Of a stretch of DNA of 64,000 nucleotides, positions 13,853 to 30,557 are shown one piece after another. The first letter of the stretch is position 1, and each line of letters begins with the position of its first letter. The notes under the pieces are model-generated. The model saw only the letters and a program-made list of their open reading frames with translations, ran no database searches and was not told the origin of the DNA. The position numbers and the translations under genes were made by a program. Source of the stretch: Spisula solida (taxonomy: Eukaryota; Mollusca; Bivalvia; Venerida; Mactridae); contig OX365945.1 of the NCBI GenBank assembly GCA_947247005.1, positions 10,360,501 through 10,424,500 on the forward strand, given 5' to 3'.

Positions 13853-15087
13853 AGGGACGATATATTTTTGCGCATAAATTTTGCTGAAAGCACATTTGTA
13901 TCAGTGAACATATTTTTACATTTACATTGGAGGGATGTTTTACTATACCATTCTTTACTTTAACCTACAGAAAAATCGTAGGAACAAAGCTTAGTGACAA
14001 GTTTCCTTGTTTCTTATTCTAGCAGTTGCGTAGAAATAAAATAAATGCTTACGATTTATACAAAACTGGAGTCAGAAAGCAGGGTATTTTTCCTACTTCC
14101 TTTTCGAAATATTCATGAACGTTGTTCTTGTGTGCCGGACTCATACACTTATAATGCTATTACTTTGTATTGTATAGCGAATACAAAAGTATACGCCCAA
14201 CGTGGGGCTCGAACCCACGACCCCGAGATTAAGAGTCTCGTGCTCTACCGACTGAGCTAGCCGGGCTGATATTATGTAATATAAACAGGTACATTGGAAA
14301 GGAAAGGTGCGCGCTTCTTTTAAACAATACCCCCAGGCACAAACATGTAAACCGATGTAACGTTCTGTAGAGCAATTGAATAGTCTCTATTAAATTGTTT
14401 CATATTTACAGTCATTATTTGTACTCTGTAAAACCAATGCAAGCAAAACATCAGTATACATACGGTGAAACGTTATTGTCGAGCAGCTTTGTAAGCGGTC
14501 ACTGGCAGGTCAGATCCCCAGAATATAATAAACGTATTTACAGTTATGCGTCCATTGACTCTCATGCATGCTATGTACTTATCCATGAACACGTGATTAA
14601 CGCTATAGATGTAAATTCAAAACACCAACATATTCTCAATTTTGTAATTTTATAAAATTGTCTACAAGTTGTTGAAATAGTGGAATGGATATATTCAGAC
14701 AAGATACTTATAATGTGATCGGAATTAGCAAGTAAATTTCAGAGGTCAAGTAGAGGTGAAGCACCTGCATAGTTTCAGATGCTGGTAAGTGGACAAACAA
14801 CGCTACGTAATCGACAGCATTAGCAATATCGGCGAAATACGTGAATTATAGATTAATTATTAATTCGATTGTACAAGAAACAAATTGTACAATTTTGGCA
14901 ACGAAATAAAACAAACTTTGTGCAGCAACAGAGAAGACTATGAAATCATTACACATACGCAACCTTATGATGGCTTTTAAGGAGAGGTACTGCTACCACT
15001 TTATACCATATAGTACGCTTTATCATTATTTTTAGTACATAGTTTGTCAATACGCAATCAGACGAGCAGCGTCTCTGTGGCGCAATT

Positions 15088-15120
<33 letters not shown>

Positions 15121-16370
15121 ATGGTTCAAGCCCACCCAGGGACGATATATTTTTGCGCATAAATTTTGCTGAAAGCACATTTGTATCAGTGAACATATTT
15201 TTACATTGGAGGGATGTTTTACTATACCATTCTTTACTTTAACCTACAGAAAAATCGTAGGAACAAAGCTTAGTGACAAGTTTCCTTGTTTCTTATTCTA
15301 GCAGTTGCGTAGAAATAAAATAAATGCTTACGATTTATACAAAACTGGAGTCAGAAAGCAGGGTATTTTTCCTACTTCCTTTTCGAAATATTCATGAACG
15401 TTGTTCTTGTGTGCCGAACTCATACACTTATAATGCTATTACTTTGTTTTGTATAGCGAATACAAAAGTATACGCCCAACGTGGGGCTCGAACCCACGAC
15501 CCCGAGATTAAGAGTCTCGTGCTCTACCGACTGAGCTAGCCGGGCTGATATTATGTAATATAAACAGGTACATTAGAAAGGAAAGGTGCGCGCTTCTTTT
15601 AAACAATACCCCCAGGCACAAACATGTAAACCGATGTAACGTTCTGTAGAGCAATTGAATAGTCTCTATTAAATTGTTTCATATTTACAGTCATTATTTG
15701 TACTGTGTAAAACCAATGCAAGCAAAACATCAGTATACATACGGTGAAACGTTATTGTCGAGCAGCTTTGTAAGCGGTCACTGGCAGATCAGATCCCCAG
15801 AATATAATAAACGTATTTACAGTTATGCGTCCATTGACTCTCATGCATGCTATGTACTTATCCATGAACACGTGATGAACGCTATGTATAGATGTAAATT
15901 CAAAACACAAACATATTCTCAATTTTGTAATTTTATAAAATTGTCTACAAGTTGTTGAAATAGTGGAATGGATATATTCAGACAAGATACTTATAATGTG
16001 ATCGGAATTAGCAAGTAAATTTCAGAGGTCAAGTAGAGGTGAAGCACCTGCATAGTTTCAGATGCTGGTAAGTGGACAAACAACGCTACGTAATCGACAG
16101 CATTAGCAATATCGGCGAAATACGTGAATTATAGATTAATAATTAATTCGATTGTACAAGAAACAAATTGTACAATTTTGGCAACGAAATAAAACAAACT
16201 TTGTGCAGCAACAGAGAAGACTATAAAATCGTTACACATACGCAAACATATGATGGCTTTTAAGGAGAGGTACTGCTACCACTTTATACCATATAGTACG
16301 CTTTATCATTATTTTTAGTACATAGTTTGTCAATACGCAATCAGACGAGCAGCGTCTCTGTGGCGCAATT

Positions 16371-16420
<50 letters not shown>

Positions 16421-17652
16421 AGGGACGATATATTTTTGCGCATAAATTTTGCTGAAAGCACATTTGTATCAGTGAACATATTTTTACATTGGAGGGATGT
16501 TTTACTATACCATTCTTTACTTTAACCTACAGAAAAATCGTAGGAACAAAGCTTAGTGACAAGTTTCCTTGTTTCTTATTCTAGCAGTTGCGTAGAAATA
16601 AAATAAATGCTTACGATTTATACAAAACTGGAGTCAGAAAGCAGGGTATTTTTCCTACTTCCTTTTCGAAATATTCATGAACGTTGTTCTCGTGTGCCGA
16701 ACTCATACACTTATAATGCTATTACTTTGTTTTGTATAGCGAATCCAAAATTAACGCCCAACGTGGGGCTCGAACCCACGACCCCGAGATTAAGAGTCTC
16801 GTGCTCTACCGACTGAGCTAGCCGGGCTGATATTATGTAATATAAACAGGTACATTAGAAAGGAAAGGTGCGCGCTTCTTTTAAACAATACCGCCAGGCA
16901 CAAACATGTAAACCGATGTAACGTTCTGTAGAGCAATTGAATAGTCTCTATTAAATTGTTTCATATTTACAGTCATTATTTGTACTCTGTAAAACCAATG
17001 CAAGCAAAACATCAGTATACATAAGGTGAAACGTTATTGTCGAGCAGCTTTGTAAGCGGTCACTGGCAGGTCAGATCCCCAGAATATAATAAACGTATTT
17101 ACAGTTATGCGTCCATTGACTCTCATGCATGCTATGTACTTATCCATGAACACGTGATGAACGCTATGTATAGATGTAAATTCAAAACACAAACATATTT
17201 TCAATTTTGTAATTTTATAAAATTGTCTACAAGTTGTTGAAATAGTGGAATGGATATATTCAGACAAGATACTTATAATGTGATCGGAATTAGCAAGTAA
17301 ATTTCAGAGGTCAAGTAGAGGTGAAGCACCTGCATAGTTTCAGATGCTGGTAAGTGGACAAACAACGCTACGTAATCGACAGCATTAGCAATATCGGCGA
17401 AATACGTGAATTATAGATTAATAATTAATTCGATTGTACAAGAAACAAATTGTACAATTTTGGCAACGAAATAAAACAAACTTTGTGCAGCAACAGAGAA
17501 GACTATGAAATCGTTACACATACGCAAACATATGATGGCTTTTAAGGAGAGGTACTGCTACCACTTTATACCATATAGTACGCTTTATCATTATTTTTAG
17601 TACATAGTTTGTCAATACGCAATCAGACGAGCAGCGTCTCTGTGGCGCAATT

Positions 17653-17702
<50 letters not shown>

Positions 17703-18935
17703 AGGGACGATATATTTTTGCGCATAAATTTTGCTGAAAGCACATTTGTATCAGTGAACATATTTTTACATTGGAGGGATGTTTTACTATACCATTCTTT
17801 ACTTTAACCTACAGAAAAATCGTAGGAACAAAGCTTAGTGACAAGTTTCCTTGTTTCTTATTCTAGCAGTTGCGTAGAAATAAAATAAATGCTTACGATT
17901 TATACAAAACTGGAGTCAGAAAGCAGGGTATTTTTCCTACTTCCTTTTCGAAATATTCATGAACGTTGTTCTTGTGTGCCGAACTCATACACTTATAATG
18001 CTATTACTTTGTTTTGTATAGCGAATACAAAAGTATACGCCCAACGTGGGGCTCGAACCCACGACCCCGAGATTAAGAGTCTCGTGCTCTACCGACTGAG
18101 CTAGCCGGGCTGATATTATGTAATATAAACAGGTACATTAGAAAGGAAAGGTGCGCGCTTCTTTTAAACAATACCCCCAGGCACAAACATGTAAACCGAT
18201 GTAACGTTCTGTAGAGCAATTGAATAGTCTCTATTAAATTGTTTCATATTTACAGTCATTATTTGTACTGTGTAAAACCAATGCAAGCAAAACATCAGTA
18301 TACATACGGTGAAACGTTATTGTCGAGCAGCTTTGTAAGCGGTCACTGGCAGGTCAGATCCCCAGAATATAATAAACGTATTTACAGTTATGCGTCCATT
18401 GACTCTCATGCATGCTATGTACTTATCCATGAACACGTGATTAACGCTATGTATAGATGTAAATTCAAAACACAAACATATTTTCAATTTTGTAATTTTA
18501 TAAAATTGTCTACAAGTTGTTGAAATAGTGGAATGGATATATTCAGACAAGATACTTATAATGTGATCGGAATTAGCAAGTAAATTTCAGAGGTCAAGTA
18601 GAGGTGAAGCACCTGCATAGTTTCAGATGCTGGTAAGTGGACAAACAACGCTACGTAATCGACAGCATTAGCAATATCGGCGAAATACGTGAATTATAGA
18701 TTAATAATTAATTCGATTGTACAAGAAACAAATTGTACAATTTTGGCAACGAAATAAAACAAACTTTGTGCAGCAACAGAGAAGACTATGAAATCGTTAC
18801 ACATACGCAAACATATGATGGCTTTTAAGGAGAGGTACTGCTACCACTTTATACCATATAGTACGCTTTATCATTATTTTTAGTACATAGTTTGTCAATA
18901 CGCAATCAGACGAGCAGCGTCTCTGTGGCGCAATT

Positions 18936-18985
<50 letters not shown>

Positions 18986-20218
18986 AGGGACGATATATTT
19001 TTGCGCATAAATTTTGCTGAAAGCACATTTGTATCAGTGAACATATTTTTACATTGGAGGGATGTTTTACTATACCATTCTTTACTTTAACCTACAGAAA
19101 AATCGTAGGAACAAAGCTTAGTGACAAGTTTCCTTGTTTCTTATTCTAGCAGTTGCGTAGAAATAAAATAAATGCTTACGATTTATACAAAACTGGAGTC
19201 AGAAAGCAGGGTATTTTTCCTACTTCCTTTTCGAAATATTCATGAACGTTGTTCTTGTGTGCCGAACTCATACACTTATAATGCTATTACTTTGTTTTGT
19301 ATAGCGAATACAAAAGTATACGCCCAACGTGGGGCTCGAACCCACGACCCCGAGATTAAGAGTCTCGTGCTCTACCGACTGAGCTAGCCGGGCTGATATT
19401 ATGTAATATAAACAGGTACATTAGAAAGGAAAGGTGCGCGCTTCTTTTAAACAATACCGCCAGGCACAAACATGTAAACCGATGTAACGTTCTGTAGAGC
19501 AATTGAATAGTCTCTATTAAATTGTTTCATATTTACAGTCATTATTTGTACTCTGTAAAACCAATGCAAGCAAAACATCAGTATACATAAGGTGAAACGT
19601 TATTGTCGAGCAGCTTTGTAAGCGGTCACTGGCAGGTCAGATCCCCAGAATATAATAAACGTATTTACAGTTATGCGTCCATTGACTCTCATGCATGCTA
19701 TGTACTTATCCATGAACACGTGATGAACGCTATGTATAGATGTAAATTCAAAACACAAACATATTTTCAATTTTGTAATTTTATAAAATTGTCTACAAGT
19801 TGTTGAAATAGTGGAATGGATATATTCAGACAAGATACTTATAATGTGATCGGAATTAGCAAGTAAATTTCAGAGGTCAAGTAGAGGTGAAGCACCTGCA
19901 TAGTTTCAGATGCTGGTAAGCGGACAGACAACGCTACGTAATCGACAGCATTAGCAATATCGGCGAAATACGTGAATTATAGATTAATAATTAATTCGAT
20001 TGTACAAGAAACAAATTGTACAATTTTGGCAACGAAATAAAACAAACTTTGTGCAGCAACAGAGAAGACTATGAAATCGTTACACATACGCAAACATATG
20101 ATGGCTTTTAAGGAGAGGTACTGCTACCACTTTATACCATATAGTACGCTTTATCATTATTTTTAGTACATAGTTTGTCAATACGCAATCAGACGAGCAG
20201 CGTCTCTGTGGCGCAATT

Positions 20219-20268
<50 letters not shown>

Positions 20269-21501
20269 AGGGACGATATATTTTTGCGCATAAATTTTGC
20301 TGAAAGCACATTTGTATCAGTGAACATATTTTTACATTGGAGGGATGTTTTACTATACCATTCTTTACTTTAACCTACAGAAAAATCGTAGGAACAAAGC
20401 TTAGTGACAAGTTTCCTTGTTTCTTATTCTAGCAGTTGCGTAGAAATAAAATAAATGCTTACGATTTATACAAAACTGGAGTCAGAAAGCAGGGTATTTT
20501 TCCTACTTCCTTTTCGAAATATTCATGAACGTTGTTCTTGTGTGCCGAACTCATACACTTATAATGCTATTACTTTGTTTTGTATAGCGAATACAAAAGT
20601 ATACGCCCAACGTGGGGCTCGAACCCACGACCCCGAGATTAAGAGTCTCGTGCTCTACCGACTGAGCTAGCCGGGCTGATATTATGTAATATAAACAGGT
20701 ACATTAGAAAGGAAAGGTGCGCGCTTCTTTTAAACAATACCCCCAGGCACAAACATGTAAACCGATGTAACGTTCTGTAGAGCAATTGAATAGTCTCTAT
20801 TAAATTGTTTCATATTTACAGTCATTATTTGTACTCTGTAAAACCAATGCAAGCAAAACATCAGTATACATACGGTGAAACGTTATTGTCGAGCAGCTTT
20901 GTAAGCGGTCACTGGCAGGTCAGATCCCCAGAATATAATAAACGTATTTACAGTTATGCGTCCATTGACTCTCATGCATGCTATGTACTTATCCATGAAC
21001 ACGTGATGAACGCTATGTATAGATGTAAATTCAAAACACAAACATATTTTCAATTTTGTAATTTTATAAAATTGTCTACAAGTTGTTGAAATAGTGGAAT
21101 GGATATATTCAGACAAGATACTTATAATGTGATCGGAATTAGCAAGTAAATTTCAGAGGTCAAGTAGAGGTGAAGCACCTGCATAGTTTCAGATGCTGGT
21201 AAGCGGACAGACAACGCTACGTAATCGACAGCATTAGCAATATCGGCGAAATACGTGAATTATAGATTAATAATTAATTCGATTGTACAAGAAACAAATT
21301 GTACAATTTTGGCAACGAAATAAAACAAACTTTGTGCAGCAACAGAGAAGACTATGAAATCGTTACACATACGCAAACATATGATGGCTTTTAAGGAGAG
21401 GTACTGCTACCACTTTATACCATATAGTACGCTTTATCATTATTTTTAGTACATAGTTTGTCAATACGCAATCAGACGAGCAGCGTCTCTGTGGCGCAAT
21501 T

Positions 21502-21551
<50 letters not shown>

Positions 21552-22784
21552 AGGGACGATATATTTTTGCGCATAAATTTTGCTGAAAGCACATTTGTAT
21601 CAGTGAACATATTTTTACATTGGAGGGATGTTTTACTATACCATTCTTTACTTTAACCTACAGAAAAATCGTAGGAACAAAGCTTAGTGACAAGTTTCCT
21701 TGTTTCTTATTCTAGCAGTTGCGTAGAAATAAAATAAATGCTTACGATTTATACAAAACTGGAGTCAGAAAGCAGGGTATTTTTCCTACTTCCTTTTCGA
21801 AATATTCATGAACGTTGTTCTTGTGTGCCGAACTCATACACTTATAATGCTATTACTTTGTTTTGTATAGCGAATACAAAAGTATACGCCCAACGTGGGG
21901 CTCGAACCCACGACCCCGAGATTAAGAGTCTCGTGCTCTACCGACTGAGCTAGCCGGGCTGATATTATGTAATATAAACAGGTACATTAGAAAGGAAAGG
22001 TGCGCGCTTCTTTTAAACAATACCCCCAGGCACAAACATGTAAACCGATGTAACGTTCTGTAGAGCAATTGAATAGTCTCTATTAAATTGTTTCATATTT
22101 ACAGTCATTATTTGTACTCTGTAAAACCAATGCAAGCAAAACATCAGTATACATACGGTGAAACGTTATTGTCGAGCAGCTTTGTAAGCGGTCACTGGCA
22201 GGTCAGATCCCCAGAATATAATAAACGTATTTACAGTTATGCGTCCATTGACTCTCATGCATGCTATGTACTTATCCATGAACACGTGATGAACGCTATG
22301 TATAGATGTAAATTCAAAACACAAACATATTTTCAATTTTGTAATTTTATAAAATTGTCTACAAGTTGTTGAAATAGTGGAATGGATATATTCAGACAAG
22401 ATACTTATAATGTGATCGGAATTAGCAAGTAAATTTCAGAGGTCAAGTAGAGGTGAAGCACCTGCATAGTTTCAGATGCTGGTAAGCGGACAGACAACGC
22501 TACGTAATCGACAGCATTAGCAATATCGGCGAAATACGTGAATTATAGATTAATAATTAATTCGATTGTACAAGAAACAAATTGTACAATTTTGGCAACG
22601 AAATAAAACAAACTTTGTGCAGCAACAGAGAAGACTATGAAATCGTTACACATACGCAAACATATGATGGCTTTTAAGGAGAGGTACTGCTACCACTTTA
22701 TACCATATAGTACGCTTTATCATTATTTTTAGTACATAGTTTGTCAATACGCAATCAGACGAGCAGCGTCTCTGTGGCGCAATT

Positions 22785-22834
<50 letters not shown>

Positions 22835-25353
22835 AGGGACGATATATTTTTGCGCATAAATTTTGCTGAAAGCACATTTGTATCAGTGAACATATTTTTA
22901 CATTGGAGGGATGTTTTACTATACCATTCTTTACTTTAACCTACAGAAAAATCGTAGGAACAAAGCTTAGTGACAAGTTTCCTTGTTTCTTATTCTAGCA
23001 GTTGCGTAGAAATAAAATAAATGCTTACGATTTATACAAAACTGGAGTCAGAAAGCAGGGTATTTTTCCTACTTCCTTTTCGAAATATTCATGAACGTTG
23101 TTCTTGTGTGCCGAACTCATACACTTATAATGCTATTACTTTGTTTTGTATAGCGAATACAAAAGTATACGCCCAACGTGGGGCTCGAACCCACGACCCC
23201 GAGATTAAGAGTCTCGTGCTCTACCGACTGAGCTAGCCGGGCTGATATTATGTAATATAAACAGGTACATTAGAAAGGAAAGGTGCGCGCTTCTTTTAAA
23301 CAATACCCCCAGGCACAAACATGTAAACCGATGTAACGTTCTGTAGAGCAATTGAATAGTCTCTATTAAATTGTTTCATATTTACAGTCATTATTTGTAC
23401 TCTGTAAAACCAATGCAAGCAAAACATCAGTATACATACGGTGAAACGTTATTGTCGAGCAGCTTTGTAAGCGGTCACTGGCAGGTCAGATCCCCAGAAT
23501 ATAATAAACGTATTTACAGTTATGCGTCCATTGACTCTCATGCATGCTATGTACTTATCCATGAACACGTGATGAACGCTATGTATAGATGTAAATTCAA
23601 AACACAAACATATTCTCAATTTTGTAATTTTATAAAATTGTCTACAAGTTGTTGAAATAGTGGAATGGATATATTCAGACAAGATACTTATAATGTGATC
23701 GGAATTAGCAAGTAAATTTCAGAGGTCAAGTAGAGGTGAAGCACCTGCATAGTTTCAGATGCTGGTAAGTGGACAAACAACGCTACGTAATCGACAGCAT
23801 TAGCAATATCGGCGAAATACGTGAATTATAGATTAATAATTAATTCGATTGTACAAGAAACAAATTGTACAATTTTGGCAACGAAATAAAACAAACTTTG
23901 TGCAGCAACAGAGAAGACTATGAAATCGTTACACATACGCAAACATATGATGGCTTTTAAGGAGAGGTACTGCTACCACTTTATACCATATAGTACGCTT
24001 TATCATTATTTTTAGTACATAGTTTGTCAATACGCAATCAGACGAGCAGCGTCTCTGTGGCGCAATTGGTTAGCGCGTTCGGCTGTTAACGGAAAGGTTG
24101 GTGGTTCAAGCCCACCCAGGGACGATATATTTTTGCGCATAAATTTTGCTGAAAGCACATTTGTATCAGTGAACATATTTTTACATTTACATTGGAGGGA
24201 TGTTTTACTATACCATTCTTTACTTTAACCTACAGAAAAATCGTAGGAACAAAGCTTAGTGACAAGTTTCCTTGTTTCTTATTCTAGCAGTTGCGTAGAA
24301 TTAAAATAAATGCTTACGATTTATACAAAACTGGAGTCAGAAAGCAGGGTATTTTTCCTACTTCCTTTTCGAAATATTCATGAACGTTGTTCTTGTGTGC
24401 CGGACTCATACACTTAATGCTATTACTTTGTTTTGTATAGCGAATACAAAATTAACGCCCAACGTGGGGCTCGAACCCACGACCCCGAGATTAAGAGTCT
24501 CGTGCTCTACCGACTGAGCTAGCCGGGCTGATATTATGTAATATAAACAGGTACATTAGAAAGGAAAGGTGCGCGCTTCTTTTAAACAATACCGCCAGGC
24601 ACAAACATGTAAACCGATGTAACGTTCTGTAGAGCAATTGAATAGTCTCTATTAAATTGTTTCATATTTACAGTCATTATTTGTACTCTGTAAAACCAAT
24701 GCAAGCAAAACATCAGTATACATAAGGTGAAACGTTATTGTCGAGCAGCTTTGTAAGCGGTCACTGGCAGGTCAGATCCCCAGAATATAATAAACGTATT
24801 TACAGTTATGCGTCCATTGACTCTCATGCATGCTATGTACTTATCCATGAACACGTGATTAACGCTATGTATAGATGTAAATTCAAAACACCAACATATT
24901 CTCAATTTTGTAATTTTATAAAATTGTCTACAAGTTGTTGAAATAGTGGAATGGATATATTCAGACAAGATACTTATAATGTGATCGGAATTAGCAAGTA
25001 AATTTCAGAGGTCAAGTAGAGGTGAAGCACCTGCATAGTTTCAGATGCTGGTAAGTGGACAAACAACGCTACGTAATCGACAGCATTAGCAATATCGGCG
25101 AAATACGTGAATTATAGATTAATAATTAATTCGATTGTACAAGAAACAAATTGTACAATTTTGGCAACGAAATAAAACAAACTTTGTGCAGCAACAGAGA
25201 AGACTATGAAATCGTTACACATACGCAAACATATGATGGCTTTTAAGGAGAGGTACTGCTACCACTTTATACCATATAGTACGCTTTATCATTATTTTTA
25301 GTACATAGTTTGTCAATACGCAATCAGACGAGCAGCGTCTCTGTGGCGCAATT

Positions 25354-25403
<50 letters not shown>

Positions 25404-26641
25404 AGGGACGATATATTTTTGCGCATAAATTTTGCTGAAAGCACATTTGTATCAGTGAACATATTTTTACATTTACATTGGAGGGATGTTTTACTATACC
25501 ATTCTTTACTTTAACCTACAGAAAAATCGTAGGAACAAAGCTTAGTGACAAGTTTCCTTGTTTCTTATTCTAGCAGTTGCGTAGAAATAAAAAAATGCTT
25601 ACGATTTATACAAAACTGGAGTCAGAAAGCAGGGTATTTTTCCTACTTCCTTTTCGAAAAATTCATGAACGTTGTTCTTGTGTGCCGAACTCATACACTT
25701 ATAATGCTATTACTTTGTTTTGTATAGCGAATACAAAAGTATACGCCCAACGTGGGGCTCGAACCCACGACCCCGAGATTAAGAGTCTCGTGCTCTACCG
25801 ACTGAGCTAGCCGGGCTGATATTATGTAATATAAACAGGTACATTAGAAAGGAAAGGTGCGCGCTTCTTTTAAACAATACCCCCAGGCACAAACATGTAA
25901 ACCGATGTAACGTTCTGTAGAGCAATTGAATAGTCTCTATTAAATTGTTTCATATTTACAGTCATTATTTGTACTGTGTAAAACCAATGCAAGCAAAACA
26001 TCAGTATACATACGGTGAAACGTTATTGTCGAGCAGCTTTGTAAGCGGTCACTGGCAGATCAGATCCCCAGAATATAATAAACGTATTTACAGTTATGCG
26101 TCCATTGACTCTCATGCATGCTATGTACTTATCCATGAACACGTGATTAACGCTATGTATAGATGTAAATTCAAAACACCAACATATTCTCAATTTTGTA
26201 ATTTTATAAAATTGTCTACAAGTTGTTGAAATAGTGGAATGGATATATTCAGACAAGATACTTATAATGTGATCGGAATTAGCAAGTAAATTTCAGAGGT
26301 CAAGTAGAGGTGAAGCACCTGCATAGTTTCAGATGCTGGTAAGTGGACAAACAACGCTACGTAATCGACAGCATTAGCAATATCGGCGAAATACGTGAAT
26401 TATAGATTAATAATTAATTCGATTGTACAAGAAACAAATTGTACAATTTTGGCAACGAAATAAAACAAACTTTGTGCAGCAACAGAGAAGACTATGAAAT
26501 CGTTACACATACGCAAACATATGATGGCTTTTAAGGAGAGGTACTGCTACCACTTTATACCATATAGTACGCTTTATCATTATTTTTAGTACATAGTTTG
26601 TCAATACGCAATCAGACGAGCAGCGTCTCTGTGGCGCAATT

Positions 26642-26691
<50 letters not shown>

Positions 26692-27930
26692 AGGGACGAT
26701 ATATTTTTGCGCATAAATTTTGCTGAAAGCACATTTGTATCAGTGAACATATTTTTACATTTACATTGGAGGGATGTTTTACTATACCATTCTTTACTTT
26801 AACCTACAGAAAAATCGTAGGAACAAAGCTTAGTGACAAGTTTCCTTGTTTCTTATTCTAGCAGTTGCGTAGAAATAAAATAAATGCTTACGATTTATAC
26901 AAAACTGGAGTCAGAAAGCAGGGTATTTTTCCTACTTCCTTTTCGAAATATTCATGAACGTTGTTCTTGTGTGCCGAACTCATACACTTATAATGCTATT
27001 ACTTTGTTTTGTATAGCGAATACAAAAGTATACGCCCAACGTGGGGCTCGAACCCACGACCCCGAGATTAAGAGTCTCGTGCTCTACCGACTGAGCTAGC
27101 CGGGCTGATATTATGTAATATAAACAGGTACATTAGAAAGGAAAGGTGCGCGCTTCTTTTAAACAATACCCCCAGGCACAAACATGTAAACCGATGTAAC
27201 GTTCTGTAGAGCAATTGAATAGTCTCTATTAAATTGTTTCATATTTACAGTCATTATTTGTACTGTGTAAAACCAATGCAAGCAAAACATCAGTATACAT
27301 ACGGTGAAACGTTATTGTCGAGCAGCTTTGTAAGCGGTCACTGGCAGATCAGATCCCCAGAATATAATAAACGTATTTACAGTTATGCGTCCATTGACTC
27401 TCATGCATGCTATGTACTTATCCATGAACACGTGATTAACGCTATGTATAGATGTAAATTCAAAACACCAACATATTCTCAATTTTGTAATTTTATAAAA
27501 TTGTCTACAAGTTGTTGAAATAGTGGAATGGATATATTCAGACAAGATACTTATAATGTGATCGGAATTAGCAAGTAAATTTCAGAGGTCAAGTAGAGGT
27601 GAAGCACCTGCATAGTTTCAGATGCTGGTAAGTGGACAAACAACGCTACGTAATCGACAGCATTAGCAATATCGGCGAAATACGTGAATTATAGATTAAT
27701 AATTAATTCGATTGTACAAGAAACAAATTGTACAATTTTGGCAACGAAATAAAACAAACTTTGTGCAGCAACAGAGAAGACTATGAAATCGTTACACATA
27801 CGCAAACATATGATGGCTTTTAAGGAGAGGTACTGCTACCACTTTATACCATATAGTACGCTTTATCATTATTTTTAGTACATAGTTTGTCAATACGCAA
27901 TCAGACGAGCAGCGTCTCTGTGGCGCAATT

Positions 27931-27980
<50 letters not shown>

Positions 27981-29218
27981 AGGGACGATATATTTTTGCG
28001 CATAAATTTTGCTGAAAGCACATTTGTATCAGTGAACATATTTTTACATTTACATTGGAGGGATGTTTTACTATACCATTCTTTACTTTAACCTACAGAA
28101 AAATCGTAGGAACAAAGCTTAGTGACAAGTTTCCTTGTTTCTTATTCTAGCAGTTGCGTAGAAATAAAATAAATGCTTACGATTTATACAAAACTGGAGT
28201 CAGAAAGCAGGGTATTTTTCCTACTTCCTTTTCGAAATATTCATGAACGTTGTTCTCGTGTGCCGAACTCATACACTTATAATGCTATTACTTTGTTTTG
28301 TATAGCGAATCCAAAATTAACGCCCAACGTGGGGCTCGAACCCACGACCCCGAGATTAAGAGTCTCGTGCTCTACCGACTGAGCTAGCCGGGCTGATATT
28401 ATGTAATATAAACAGGTACATTAGAAAGGAAAGGTGCGCGCTTCTTTTAAACAATACCGCCAGGCACAAACATGTAAACCGATGTAACGTTCTGTAGAGC
28501 AATTGAATAGTCTCTATTAAATTGTTTCATATTTACAGTCATTATTTGTACTCTGTAAAACCAATGCAAGCAAAACATCAGTATACATAAGGTGAAACGT
28601 TATTGTCGAGCAGCTTTGTAAGCGGTCACTGGCAGGTCAGATCCCCAGAATATAATAAACGTATTTACAGTTATGCGTCCATTGACTCTCATGCATGCTA
28701 TGTACTTATCCATGAACACGTGATGAACGCTATGTATAGATGTAAATTCAAAACACAAACATATTTTCAATTTTGTAATTTTATAAAATTGTCTACAAGT
28801 TGTTGAAATAGTGGAATGGATATATTCAGACAAGATACTTATAATGTGATCGGAATTAGCAAGTAAATTTCAGAGGTCAAGTAGAGGTGAAGCACCTGCA
28901 TAGTTTCAGATGCTGGTAAGTGGACAAACAACGCTACGTAATCGACAGCATTAGCAATATCGGCGAAATACGTGAATTATAGATTAATAATTAATTCGAT
29001 TGTACAAGAAACAAATTGTACAATTTTGGCAACGAAATAAAACAAACTTTGTGCAGCAACAGAGAAGACTATGAAATCGTTACACATACGCAAACATATG
29101 ATGGCTTTTAAGGAGAGGTACTGCTACCACTTTATACCATATAGTACGCTTTATCATTATTTTTAGTACATAGTTTGTCAATACGCAATCAGACGAGCAG
29201 CGTCTCTGTGGCGCAATT

Positions 29219-29268
<50 letters not shown>

Positions 29269-30507
29269 AGGGACGATATATTTTTGCGCATAAATTTTGC
29301 TGAAAGCACATTTGTATCAGTGAACATATTTTTACATTTACATTGGAGGGATGTTTTACTATACCATTCTTTACTTTAACCTACAGAAAAATCGTAGGAA
29401 CAAAGCTTAGTGACAAGTTTCCTTGTTTCTTATTCTAGCAGTTGCGTAGAAATAAAATAAATGCTTACGATTTATACAAAACTGGAGTCAGAAAGCAGGG
29501 TATTTTTCCTACTTCCTTTTCGAAATATTCATGAACGTTGTTCTTGTGTGCCGAACTCATACACTTATAATGCTATTACTTTGTTTTGTATAGCGAATAC
29601 AAAAGTATACGCCCAACGTGGGGCTCGAACCCACGACCCCGAGATTAAGAGTCTCGTGCTCTACCGACTGAGCTAGCCGGGCTGATATTATGTAATATAA
29701 ACAGGTACATTAGAAAGGAAAGGTGCGCGCTTCTTTTAAACAATACCGCCAGGCACAAACATGTAAACCGATGTAACGTTCTGTAGAGCAATTGAATAGT
29801 CTCTATTAAAATGCTTCATATTTACAGTCATTATTTGTACTCTGTAAAACCAATGCAAGCAAAACATCAGTATACATACGGTGAAACGTTATTGTCGAGC
29901 AGCTTTGTAAGCGGTCACTGGCAGGTCAGATCCCCAGAATATAATAAACGTATTTACAATTATGCGTCCATTGACTCTCATGCATGCTATGTACTTATCC
30001 ATGAACACGTGATGAACGCTATGTATAGATGTAAATTCAAAACACCAACATATTCTCAATTTTGTAATTTTATAAAATTGTCTACAAGTTGTTGAAATAG
30101 TGGAATGGATATATTCAGACAAGATACTTATAATGTGATCGGAATTAGCAAGTAAATTTCAGAGGTCAAGTAGAGGTGAAGCACCTGCATAGTTTCAGAT
30201 GCTGGTAAGTGGACAAACAACGCTACGTAATCGACAGCATTAGCAATATCGGCGAAATACGTGAATTATAGATTAATAATTAATTCGATTGTACAAGAAA
30301 CAAATTGTACAATTTTGGCAACGAAATAAAACAAACTTTGTGCAGCAACAGAGAAGACTATGAAATCGTTACACATACGCAACCATATGATGGCTTTTAA
30401 GGAGAGGTACTGCTACCACTTTATACCATATAGTACGCTTTATCATTATTTTTAGTACATAGTTTGTCAATACGCAATCAGACGAGCAGCGTCTCTGTGG
30501 CGCAATT

Positions 30508-30557
<50 letters not shown>

